A stretch of 64,000 bases of DNA from Cuneatibacter caecimuris (GTDB lineage Bacteria; Bacillota; Clostridia; Lachnospirales; Lachnospiraceae). Location: NCBI RefSeq assembly GCF_004216775.1, contig NZ_SGXF01000002.1, forward strand, positions 62,001-126,000, read 5' to 3'. A program made the translations under genes and the position numbers. The notes beneath the pieces were generated by a model. That model was not told the origin of the DNA and ran no database searches. It saw only the letters and a list, made by a program, of their open reading frames with translations. Shown one piece after another: positions 36,602 to 44,478 of this stretch (positions within the stretch are counted from its first letter, which is position 1; each line of letters opens with the position of its first letter).

Positions 36602-39085
36602 TTATATAACACTTTCAGCAATTTTACCAGTCTTTTTCTGCTGCTTCACGGAAAAAACAAGTTTTCCTCCCCGCATGCCGGCTTTCACGGTATCCCCTTC
36701 TTTGATCTTTCCGTCCAGCACCTGTTCCGCCATGGAGTCCTCCAGGCAGCTCTGAATGGTCCTGCGCAGGGGCCTCGCTCCATATTTTGGATCATATCCT
36801 TTTTCGATGAGATAATCCTGGACAGCCTCCGAAACCTCCAGCCCGATATTCATCTGAGCTCTGGTGCGCCTGTCAATTCCTCTCAGCATAATTTCCACGA
36901 TCTGACGGATATGCGTCTTCTCCAGAGCATGGAACACAATGATCTCGTCTATTCTGTTCAGAAACTCAGGTTTAAAAGAGCGCTTCACTTCTTCCATCAC
37001 GCTGTTTTTCATATATTTATATTTTTCGTCTTCCGTTTCCTGAGACCCAAAGCCCAGTTTTTTAGGCGTAATGATATTCTCCGCCCCGCAGTTTGAAGTC
37101 ATGATCAGCACTGTATTTTTGAAATCAATCCTGCGGCCCTGGGAATCTGTGATCTGGCCGTCGTCCAGCACCTGAAGAAGGATGTTGAACACATCGGGAT
37201 GGGCCTTTTCCACTTCATCAAACAAAATGACTGAATATGGATTTCTGCGCACCTTCTCACTGAGCTGGCCGCCTTCTTCGTAGCCCACGTATCCCGGAGG
37301 AGAACCGATGAGTTTGCTCACGCTGTGTTTTTCCATATATTCGGACATGTCCACACGGATCATCGCGTTCTCCGTGCCGAACATTGCCTCCGCCAGCGCT
37401 TTGGACAGCTCTGTCTTTCCAACGCCTGTGGGGCCCAGGAATAAGAAAGAACCAATAGGGCGCTTGGGATCTTTTAAGCCCACCCGTCCCCGGCGGATCG
37501 CCTTAGCAACTGCGGTAACGGCTTCTTCCTGGCCTACCACCCGCTGATGCAGAATGGTTTCCAAACGTTTCAGGCGTTCCGCCTCTCCCTCTTCCAGGGT
37601 GCGCACCGGAATTTTAGTCCAGGAAGAGACGATGTCAGCGATTTCTTCTTCTCCCACCACCGGGCAGGAGGAATTCTTCTCTTCTTCCCATCTGGTGTTG
37701 ATTTCTTCAATTTTCTCCCGTTTTTCCTGCTGAAGCTTTTTAATCTCTCCCGCCTTTTCGTAAGCTTCCGCTTTGATGGCCTCCACCTTTTCCGCATTCA
37801 GCTGCTCGATTTCTCCTTCCAGCTCCTGAATCTCTTTCGGAGCCACCAGCACCTTCAGGCGCACTTTAGAAGAAGCCTCGTCAATCAGGTCAATGGCCTT
37901 ATCCGGCAGGAACCTGTCATTGATATACCGGGAGGATAATTTCACAGCGGCTTCCAGGGCCTGGTCTGTGATTTTCACTTTATGATGGGCTTCATAAGCC
38001 CCGCGCAGCCCCTTCAGGATCGCCACTGTTTCCTCCTGGGAAGGCTCTTCCACCATTACCGGCTGGAATCTCCGTTCCAGAGCTGCGTCTTTTTCTATAT
38101 GCTTTCTATATTCGTCTATGGTTGTGGCCCCGATAATCTGAATCTCCCCTCTGGACAGGGAAGGCTTCAGGATATTGGACGCATCCATGGCCCCTTCTGC
38201 TCCGCCCGCGCCGATGATGGTATGAATCTCATCAATGAACAGCAGCACATTTCCGTCGGAACGCACTTCATTGATTACATTTTTGATCCGTTCCTCAAAC
38301 TCGCCCCGGTACTTGGAGCCGGCCACCATGCCGGACAAATCCAGCGTAACCACCCGTTTCCCCCTGATGGTATCCGGCACGTTTCCTGTGATGATCTGAC
38401 TGGCAAGCCCTTCCGCAATGGCAGTCTTGCCCACCCCTGGTTCTCCGATCAGGCAGGGGTTATTCTTGGTCCTCCGGCTTAGAATCTGAACTACCCGGGC
38501 AATCTCCTGGGTCCGTCCGATCACGGGGTCCAGCCTTCCTTCTTTAGCGTATTCTGTCAGATCTCTTCCGAACTGGTCCAGCGTAGGCGTGGTGCTTCCG
38601 GAAGATTTTCCTTTCCCTCCGGGGGCTTCCTCCCGGTAAGAAGACGGTTCCTGGCCGGAGGCTATATAAAGATCCGCATAAAGCCGGCGGATATTCACTC
38701 CCATGGTATTCAGAAGCTTGGTCGCCGCGCACTCAGGGTCCTTCAGCATGGCGATCAGGATATGCTCTGTCCCAATGAGCACGGATTTCATCCGTACCGC
38801 CTCCCGATAGCTGTTCTCCAGCGCCATCTTGGCCCGGGGGGTATATCCTCCCGGTTCCAGTACGCTGACGCTTTCCTGCCCGGCGTCCACCAGATTCTGT
38901 ATCAGCTCAATCAGCCGCTCTTCTTCCACGCCGTGGTTTTCCAGTTCCCTGGCCGCCACGCCCTCTCCCTCTTCCAGGAGGCCCAGCAGCAGATGTTCTG
39001 TCCCTACATAGCTCAGCCCCAGTTCCTTGGCTGTTTCAACGGCACATCCAATTGCCTGTTTTGCACTTTTGGTAAACCGGTCCAT
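36602..39085 (-). CDS. clpC: ATP-dependent chaperone/protease subunit ClpC
   Basis: 827 residues. N-terminal double Clp repeat (TKSAKQAIGCAVETAKELG; YTPRAKMALENSYREAVRMK), first AAA domain with GEPGVGKTAI near 205, a short middle coiled-coil domain with UVR-like helices (EKAGEIKKLQQEKREKIEE near 430), second AAA domain with GPTGVGKTELSKAL near 545 and LFDEVEKAHPDV. Length and middle domain distinguish ClpC from ClpA/ClpE. Unfolds proteins, including those marked by McsB arginine phosphorylation, for ClpP. Starts 11 bases after mcsB. Confidence 0.97.
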   Translation of the reverse strand: MDRFTKSAKQAIGCAVETAKELGLSYVGTEHLLLGLLEEGEGVAARELENHGVEEERLIELIQNLVDAGQESVSVLEPGGYTPRAKMALENSYREAVRMKSVLIGTEHILIAMLKDPECAATKLLNTMGVNIRRLYADLYIASGQEPSSYREEAPGGKGKSSGSTTPTLDQFGRDLTEYAKEGRLDPVIGRTQEIARVVQILSRRTKNNPCLIGEPGVGKTAIAEGLASQIITGNVPDTIRGKRVVTLDLSGMVAGSKYRGEFEERIKNVINEVRSDGNVLLFIDEIHTIIGAGGAEGAMDASNILKPSLSRGEIQIIGATTIDEYRKHIEKDAALERRFQPVMVEEPSQEETVAILKGLRGAYEAHHKVKITDQALEAAVKLSSRYINDRFLPDKAIDLIDEASSKVRLKVLVAPKEIQELEGEIEQLNAEKVEAIKAEAYEKAGEIKKLQQEKREKIEEINTRWEEEKNSSCPVVGEEEIADIVSSWTKIPVRTLEEGEAERLKRLETILHQRVVGQEEAVTAVAKAIRRGRVGLKDPKRPIGSFLFLGPTGVGKTELSKALAEAMFGTENAMIRVDMSEYMEKHSVSKLIGSPPGYVGYEEGGQLSEKVRRNPYSVILFDEVEKAHPDVFNILLQVLDDGQITDSQGRRIDFKNTVLIMTSNCGAENIITPKKLGFGSQETEDEKYKYMKNSVMEEVKRSFKPEFLNRIDEIIVFHALEKTHIRQIVEIMLRGIDRRTRAQMNIGLEVSEAVQDYLIEKGYDPKYGARPLRRTIQSCLEDSMAEQVLDGKIKEGDTVKAGMRGGKLVFSVKQQKKTGKIAESVI

Positions 39086-39096
39086 TTTTTCCTCCT

Positions 39097-40128
39097 TTAT
39101 AATTCAGGCAGATTTTCCCGCAGATATTCCGCGCGCGCCTGATCTAACTCAATCCCCTTCAGGGGCTTTTGATAATGAATCTGTAAATTGTAAGGCTGCA
39201 CATCCATCATCAGTTTATACAGCCTGTTAAAATCCTCCATGGGCACCAGCTTTTCACAGGCCCCCAGGCGCAGTACAGACAGCGCCTGCATGGCGTCTTT
39301 CAGAGTCAATATTCTGGCATATTTCAAACTGCCGTAAGCTTTATAAATTGCATCCTGCCTCTCCAGATGATGATTCTGCGCGGCATGCCTGCGCAGCTTT
39401 TTTTCCTGAAAAGCGATTTGGCCTCCCAGCTTGGTGAGCACGGCAGCAATATCATCTTCTGACTGCCCCAGGGTTTTCTGATTATAGGCCACATAAAGAT
39501 CCCCCAGATTCTCTCCGTCCTCTGTGTATGCGTCTTTCAGAGCCACGCCAAATCTTCCCACTTCCCCTGCCAGAGTCTGCATCCGTCCCGTAGCCGCCAG
39601 CATCGGAAGATGCAGGATCAGGTATGCTCTCATCCCGGTTCCCAGATTAGAGGGGTAGGTAGTCATATACCCAAACCGCTGGTCAAATCCATAGGCAAAC
39701 CGCTCATTAATAAAATCATCTATCCGGTCAGCCCTGCTCCAGGCTCCTTCCAGATTCAAACCGCTGGAGGATACCTGCAGGCGGATATGATCGTCTGCAT
39801 TGAATACCAGGCTTACTGATTCATCTTCTGAAAGCATCAGCCCCACCGCGCCGTCTTTCTGTGCGGCAGAACGGTTGATTACATGGCGCTCCCGCAGAGC
39901 TTCCTTCTGGTTCTGGTCAAATTTCTGAAAAGAAGCGTTGTGAAAGGAAAGGCCTGTTACAGTAGAAATCCCCTGCAGCTGGCTATGCAGCTGATCAGTG
40001 AGCTTCTTCTTTTCCTCTTCCGGCAGCTTCACCGGAAATAAATAATCCTTCAGGTTACGCAGCAGCCGCACGCGGCTGGCCACTACAGTTTCCTGACTTC
40101 TTCCCTCTGTCTCATACCATTTCTGCAT
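39097..40128 (-). CDS. mcsB: Protein arginine kinase McsB
   Basis: 343 residues. VASRVRLLRNLKDYLFP at the N-terminus, HVINRSAAQKDGAVGLMLSE near 80, the phosphagen-kinase-like TTYPSNLGTGMRAYLILHLP near 155, and a C-terminal regulatory pocket. McsB phosphorylates arginines of misfolded proteins, creating the degradation signal read by ClpC. Needs McsA as activator; both genes overlap by 17 bases. Confidence 0.95.
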   Translation of the reverse strand: MQKWYETEGRSQETVVASRVRLLRNLKDYLFPVKLPEEEKKKLTDQLHSQLQGISTVTGLSFHNASFQKFDQNQKEALRERHVINRSAAQKDGAVGLMLSEDESVSLVFNADDHIRLQVSSSGLNLEGAWSRADRIDDFINERFAYGFDQRFGYMTTYPSNLGTGMRAYLILHLPMLAATGRMQTLAGEVGRFGVALKDAYTEDGENLGDLYVAYNQKTLGQSEDDIAAVLTKLGGQIAFQEKKLRRHAAQNHHLERQDAIYKAYGSLKYARILTLKDAMQALSVLRLGACEKLVPMEDFNRLYKLMMDVQPYNLQIHYQKPLKGIELDQARAEYLRENLPEL

Positions 40129-40675
40129 CCTGGCCGTTTCCTTTCTTCAGCGCCCGTATTTCATCCCGATATCTGGCCGCGTCTTCATAGTTTTCTGTAT
40201 TCAGAGCTTCCTGAAGTTTGGATTTCAGAATCCTCAGCCGCTCCGCCGGGTCCGTCTCCCCCGACTCGTTTCCGGTAACAAAATCTCTGCCCGGATTCTC
40301 CTGGCATCTGGGATGTTTCCCCACATGCGCGTCGTTTCCCTGTAATTTTTTAATATTGTTCTGCATCAGCACCCCAAAGGTATTGTAGCAGTCCGCGCAT
40401 CCAAACTGGCTGCCACGCACAAATTCTCCGTAGCTGGTTCCGCAAGTCGGACAGACCACCTGTTCCATGGCTTCCTCCGTCTGCCCCTCAGCTGATCCTG
40501 TCAAACCCAAAATACCGCTCAGAAGCTTTCCAAAGGGAAATTCCGACTCAAACAGCTGACCCAGTTCCAGCTCGGAAGCGCACTGGCTGCAGAGCTTATG
40601 CTCTGTCTTTATGCCGCCGGCCACTTCTGTCAGCACAATCGTAGCCTCTCTCTTCCCACATCTTTCACATAGCAT
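40112..40675 (-). CDS. mcsA: McsA, activator of the arginine kinase
   Basis: 187 residues. Two zinc-binding pairs, CERCGKRE at residue 3 with CSQCASE near 32, and VVCPTCGTSYGE with FGCADCY near 88-115, and a C-terminal UvrB/UvrC-type helix pair (LKSKLQEALNTENYEDAARY). McsA stimulates McsB and, in Bacillus, modulates the CtsR repressor, which is absent here. Confidence 0.93.
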   Translation of the reverse strand: MLCERCGKREATIVLTEVAGGIKTEHKLCSQCASELELGQLFESEFPFGKLLSGILGLTGSAEGQTEEAMEQVVCPTCGTSYGEFVRGSQFGCADCYNTFGVLMQNNIKKLQGNDAHVGKHPRCQENPGRDFVTGNESGETDPAERLRILKSKLQEALNTENYEDAARYRDEIRALKKGNGQDAEMV

Positions 40676-40708
40676 GATTTATCCTCCATCCAACCTATTC
40701 CTGTTCCT

Positions 40709-40834
40709 GCATAGGCAACTGCGTTCCCTATGCAACTCCCTCCGTGGGATGCGCACTGCGCGCTAAGGAAATATGGCCGCGAAAGCGACCGCGCTTCGGC
40801 GCGAGAGTCCGGCGAGCCGGACTCTTTATTTTAG
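40709..40834 (-). repeat. Intergenic repeat, copy A (class I, reverse)
   Basis: On the minus strand begins AATAAAGAGTCCGGC/GCCGGACTC, continues with GCGGTCGCTTTCGCGGCC and TTTCCTTAGCGCGCAGTGCGC, and ends CATAGGGAACGCAGTTGCCTATG. Nearly the same as copies B and C. It starts at the GntR stop codon and ends 34 bases before mcsA, so it lies inside the predicted gntR-mcsA transcript. Confidence 0.85.
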
Positions 40835-41211
40835 CTCCCGCACCCCAAAAAACTCTGATAAAGCTGGTCGATGAGCTGGTGAATTTCTTCACAGGAAATA
40901 TTTTTGCAGATTGATTTTGCAATTAAAACCTGCAGCTCCTCCTGCAGCTCCCGGATGGCCTCATATTTATCAGCATTCAGGCTGATAAATGCCCCCCGTC
41001 TCCTGTCCACCTGGACAAAGCCTTCCTGCCGCAGCACAGAATAGGCCTTATTTACTGTATGCATGTTGATCCCGATATTTTCTGCCAACTGCCGCACAGA
41101 AGGCAGGGAATCCCCTTCCTTAATCTGCTCCGTAGCAATTCCTACAATGATCTGATTTCGCAGCTGCAAATATATCGCTTCATCACTGTTAAAATCAATT
41201 TTTACAATCAT
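40831..41211 (-). CDS. GntR family regulator, YtrA-like
   Basis: 126 residues. Winged HTH at the N-terminus (AIYLQLRNQIIVGIATEQIK, SLPSVRQLAENIGINMHTVN, VLRQEGFVQVDRRRGAFI), followed by a short helical C-terminal part of about 50 residues, the YtrA-subfamily layout. Most such proteins repress their own small transporter operons. This one sits directly upstream of mcsA-mcsB-clpC, where Bacillus and many Clostridia have ctsR. Whether it controls the clp genes is inference. Confidence 0.85.
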   Translation of the reverse strand: MIVKIDFNSDEAIYLQLRNQIIVGIATEQIKEGDSLPSVRQLAENIGINMHTVNKAYSVLRQEGFVQVDRRRGAFISLNADKYEAIRELQEELQVLIAKSICKNISCEEIHQLIDQLYQSFLGCGS

Positions 41212-41364
41212 AGCTTATCACCCGCCTGTATTTTTTGTAATTCCCTGTTATACACATTCTATCACAGAAGCTCAGTTTTTCAATACAAATACGTTGATTT
41301 CATTTTTTTTTAATAACTGTTCCACAATTTTCCGTAAACCAGTTTCTCCCCAAAGTGTTTTTTT

Positions 41365-41485
41365 AAAAAAGAATCCCGCTCACGGGATTCTCCGCCTGCG
41401 GCGTGTCGCTTTAACGAAGTAATTCCTTACGCCGCAGTGCGATTCCCCGGAGGGTTTTGTTTCATAGGGAACGCAGTTTCCTATG
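41365..41485 (+). repeat. Intergenic repeat, copy D (class II)
   Basis: Begins AAGAATCCCGCTCACGGGATT, then GCGTGTCGCTTTAACGAAG, ATTCCTTACGCCGCAGTGCG, and the shared end CCCGGAGGGTTTTG...CATAGGGAACGCAGTTTCC. Runs directly into copy B. The gap 41212-41693 holds these two repeats and otherwise nothing I can call. Confidence 0.85.
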
Positions 41486-41612
41486 CAAAAATAAAGAGTC
41501 CGCACGCCGGACTCGCGCGCCGGAGCGCAGCCGCTTCAGCGGCCGTATTTCCTTTGCGCGCAGTGCGCATCCCCCGGAGGGCTTTGTTTCATAGGGAACG
41601 CAGTTTCCTATG
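41486..41612 (+). repeat. Intergenic repeat, copy B (class I)
   Basis: AATAAAGAGTCCG with GCCGGACTC, then GCCGCTTCAGCGGCC, TTTCCTTTGCGCGCAGTGCGC and CATAGGGAACGCAGTTTCC. Matches copy A over its whole length in opposite orientation; together A and B flank the GntR gene. Confidence 0.85.
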
Positions 41613-41693
41613 AAATGACAATAAAACAGCAGCCCCTGACTTCCTGTCCGGGCGCCGCTGTTTTATCCTCCTGTCTATTCTGTGTTTTATCCT

Positions 41694-42587
41694 CTACAAA
41701 TCCATAAAATCAAAATCATCGTCCTGTTCAGAATTCTTCTGTTCAGCCGAAGGATAGTCCTCTTCCTTTGGCAGGTCTGCTAAATCCTCAAATTCTTCCT
41801 CAAATTCTTCTTCAAACTCCAGATCATCCGGCAGCTTCGGCTGTTTTCGGGCTGCGATTCTGGCCTCAAGCCGGTCTTTCCGTTCCTGATCTTCCTGCTT
41901 TTCCTCTTCCTGTTTCCGGGCCTTTTTAACGCCCCCGCGAAACAGCAGCACAATAACCGTAATCAGCAGAATCACGGCGAGAACAAGAATTCCAAGCACC
42001 AGGGCAACCAGACGGCTGCCTGTTACAAACGACCAGAATGTATTCAACCAGCCTCCTCCTTCTTTCTCCGGCGGCGCCATGGCGGAAGTATTCGCCGCAA
42101 TCTCTGTGGTAGCAGCAGTATTTATCTCAGTCTCCGTACCGGCCGGAACAGCTTCCCCTCTGACCACCATTACCGTGTATTCCGCAGCATCTCCGTCTTC
42201 AGATACCAGCCGGATGGAAATTCTGTTCTCACCCATCTGCAGGTTATCATTCCCGCTGACAGTATAAGTAATTCCCTCCTGGGCGGTTGCCTTTACCAGG
42301 ACTTTCTCCGTATCCTCCGGAACCACAATTCCATAGAAGTAGATTTCAGGATCAAATTCCACTGAAACCGGCTCCAGAACCAGGCTTTCCAGTCTGAGGG
42401 CAGGTTTTGTCTCCGGCTCTCTGCTGCCGGTTTCTGTTTCCTGTACAGCACTGCCTGACTGCGAAGGAAGATCCGGCTCTGCAAATCCATCCCAGGGCTT
42501 CCATAGCAGGCTCAGAAGCAGAACCGCCGCTCCGGCGGCAATCAGTTTCCCTATCTTATTTTTCATGGTATCTTTCGCCTTTCTCAA
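41694..42587 (-). CDS. Single-pass membrane protein with cadherin-like domain
   Basis: 297 residues: signal anchor (LIAAGAAVLLLSLLWKPWDG), one cadherin-like beta-sandwich (LESLVLEPVSVEFDPEIYFY; GENRISIRLVSEDGDAAEYT), a Thr-rich linker, a membrane span (LVALVLGILVLAVILLITVI) and a cytoplasmic acidic coiled tail ending DDDFDFMDL. The topology places the beta domain outside and the acidic tail inside. It overlaps the 629-residue gene by 4 bases. The final residues match those of that neighbour. Function unknown; probably a partner of the surface proteins in this operon. Confidence 0.75.
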   Translation of the reverse strand: MRKAKDTMKNKIGKLIAAGAAVLLLSLLWKPWDGFAEPDLPSQSGSAVQETETGSREPETKPALRLESLVLEPVSVEFDPEIYFYGIVVPEDTEKVLVKATAQEGITYTVSGNDNLQMGENRISIRLVSEDGDAAEYTVMVVRGEAVPAGTETEINTAATTEIAANTSAMAPPEKEGGGWLNTFWSFVTGSRLVALVLGILVLAVILLITVIVLLFRGGVKKARKQEEEKQEDQERKDRLEARIAARKQPKLPDDLEFEEEFEEEFEDLADLPKEEDYPSAEQKNSEQDDDFDFMDL

Positions 42588-44473
42588 ACATCCATGAATT
42601 CAAAATCATCACCGGAAGCTGATTTTTTATCAGATTCAGGCGCAGGCTGTTCTCCCAAGTCAATATTGCTGCTCAAAGCCCGGGACAATGATTCCAAATC
42701 AATTTCTTCTGTATCACCAAAAGCCGCGTCCCGTTTTACGGAAGGCTGGGCCGCATATCTTTTTTCCTGGGAAATATCAGACGGTCTCCCTGATCCTGTT
42801 CCTTCATCAGCAGACTGGCCGTCAGAAGCCATATCTGATAAAATGCCCTCTTCCTCTCCCGCATAATCGTCCTGAATCCCCTCGTCCTGAGCGTATTCAT
42901 CATCATAATATTCATCGCTGTAGCCGTCATCATAATCATCGTACGGGCCGTCGTCATATCCGCCGTCAGGGCCGTTCCCGCCTTTGTGCTTGTTATACAG
43001 CACTACCAGACAGATAATCGCCGCCAGCAGGAGGACAATTAAAATAATCAAAAAAATGTAAACTTTAATGCTCTTGGAATGTTCCTGATTGTACTGGGCT
43101 TCCATGGACTCATATGCTTCTTTCGGCACACCGCCGTCATCTCCGGAAACACTGTCAGGCACATAAGGGAAAAAGCTGGTGCTGTCCTGGTCAAAACGGT
43201 AAAGCCCCGATTTCCCGTCCAATGTGGTCACATATACCAAAAGTGAACCATTTTGGTTTTTCCAGGCAGTTACCTGTTTTCCTCCAACTGTGATCTGAGT
43301 TTCAGCAAATCCGGAAGGCACTTTTACCGAATCCGGTTTCGCATCCCAGATAAAGGTCTGTATGGCAGTGGTCAATGAAACGTAAGGAGTGAACTGCTTC
43401 GTCTGCTCGTTATACACATAAAAATCTCCGGCGCCGCTCTCATCCATCACAAACATCAGGATCACGCCGCCGGATGACTGCCCGATCTTTACCTGTTTAT
43501 CGTGATACGCATAAAAAGTCTCGCTGAAACCGTCCGGCAGCGGCTGGTTAAAATTCTCCGCTACTGTATAGACCTTTCCATTCTTTTCAAAAGCCACCAG
43601 CCCTTTCGGCTCTTCTGTCGTGGATTCGCCTTCTGAGGATGTCCCGGACTGTGTTACTGATTCAGTTTCAGAGGTGGATTCTTCCTGAGAAGTTGCTTCC
43701 GTGGAGTCCGGCTCCGCTGTGGTTCCCTCGGTGGGAGCTTCTGTGGGAGGGGAAGGGTTGTTTACAGTAATCGTATATGTACTCTTATTTTGTTTGTCCT
43801 CCGAAAGAACAACTATCTGTATTGTATTTTGCCCTTCATGCATTGACGCATTTCCAGAAATAGTATAAGATGCTCCCTGAGGTATCTTAGGCGTAACTGA
43901 TAGAGACGTCTGAAAATTTGGCAAATTAACATTGTATGAGTAGACATTTGGCGAAAAAGCTGGAGCCAAAGATCCGACTCCAATATCCAATCCAGTTAAC
44001 AAACTATCAGAAGATAAAGGAGGTTGCGTAGGAGTGGCACTTATTCTTACGGAACAAGATGGTCCTCCGTCAATCTCCATATTAGTATAATCTGGTAAAG
44101 TAAAATCGCCTCCCACAAAGGAAAAAGTCACTTCACCTTCTTGCTTTGCAATAAAATGTATGTCCCAATACTGCTTATTTGTTACGAAATAAACGACATT
44201 TCCTTCTAAACTATCACTGTTTACAGAATCTCCCAATGAAGTTTCTTTATAATCTAATAGCCCTATATTCCCAACCTGCAAATTTCCATTCCAGAGAGTG
44301 GTAGAATCAGCTAATGATACTCTTATAACAATCTCTTGACCTACCGTAACTGATGTTGAAGATGGAGAAACGCTAACTGTTCCAGCCGCATATGCATCCT
44401 TTTCTCCCAGAAAAATTGTAAAAAGGAAGCATATTACAAACGCACTAAGTAATAGTAAATTTTTTTTCTTCAT
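42584..44473 (-). CDS. Membrane protein with cohesin-like and cadherin-like domains
   Basis: 629 residues. Signal peptide to AYA (28); a cohesin-like beta domain (SPSSTSVTVGQEIVIRVSLA to GGPSCSVRIS, about 33-150); a cadherin-like repeat (LLTGLDIGVGSLAPAFSPNV, about 160-245); a long Thr/Glu/Ser linker; a further beta region (VYTVAENFNQPLPDGFSETF); a membrane span (VYIFLIILIVLLLAAIICLV near 475); and an Asp/Tyr-rich cytoplasmic tail ending DDFEFMDV. The cohesin call is by pattern, supported by the dockerin in the gene just upstream. It starts 6 bases after that gene. Confidence 0.7.
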   Translation of the reverse strand: MKKKNLLLLSAFVICFLFTIFLGEKDAYAAGTVSVSPSSTSVTVGQEIVIRVSLADSTTLWNGNLQVGNIGLLDYKETSLGDSVNSDSLEGNVVYFVTNKQYWDIHFIAKQEGEVTFSFVGGDFTLPDYTNMEIDGGPSCSVRISATPTQPPLSSDSLLTGLDIGVGSLAPAFSPNVYSYNVNLPNFQTSLSVTPKIPQGASYTISGNASMHEGQNTIQIVVLSEDKQNKSTYTITVNNPSPPTEAPTEGTTAEPDSTEATSQEESTSETESVTQSGTSSEGESTTEEPKGLVAFEKNGKVYTVAENFNQPLPDGFSETFYAYHDKQVKIGQSSGGVILMFVMDESGAGDFYVYNEQTKQFTPYVSLTTAIQTFIWDAKPDSVKVPSGFAETQITVGGKQVTAWKNQNGSLLVYVTTLDGKSGLYRFDQDSTSFFPYVPDSVSGDDGGVPKEAYESMEAQYNQEHSKSIKVYIFLIILIVLLLAAIICLVVLYNKHKGGNGPDGGYDDGPYDDYDDGYSDEYYDDEYAQDEGIQDDYAGEEEGILSDMASDGQSADEGTGSGRPSDISQEKRYAAQPSVKRDAAFGDTEEIDLESLSRALSSNIDLGEQPAPESDKKSASGDDFEFMDV

Positions 44474-44478
44474 TATTT

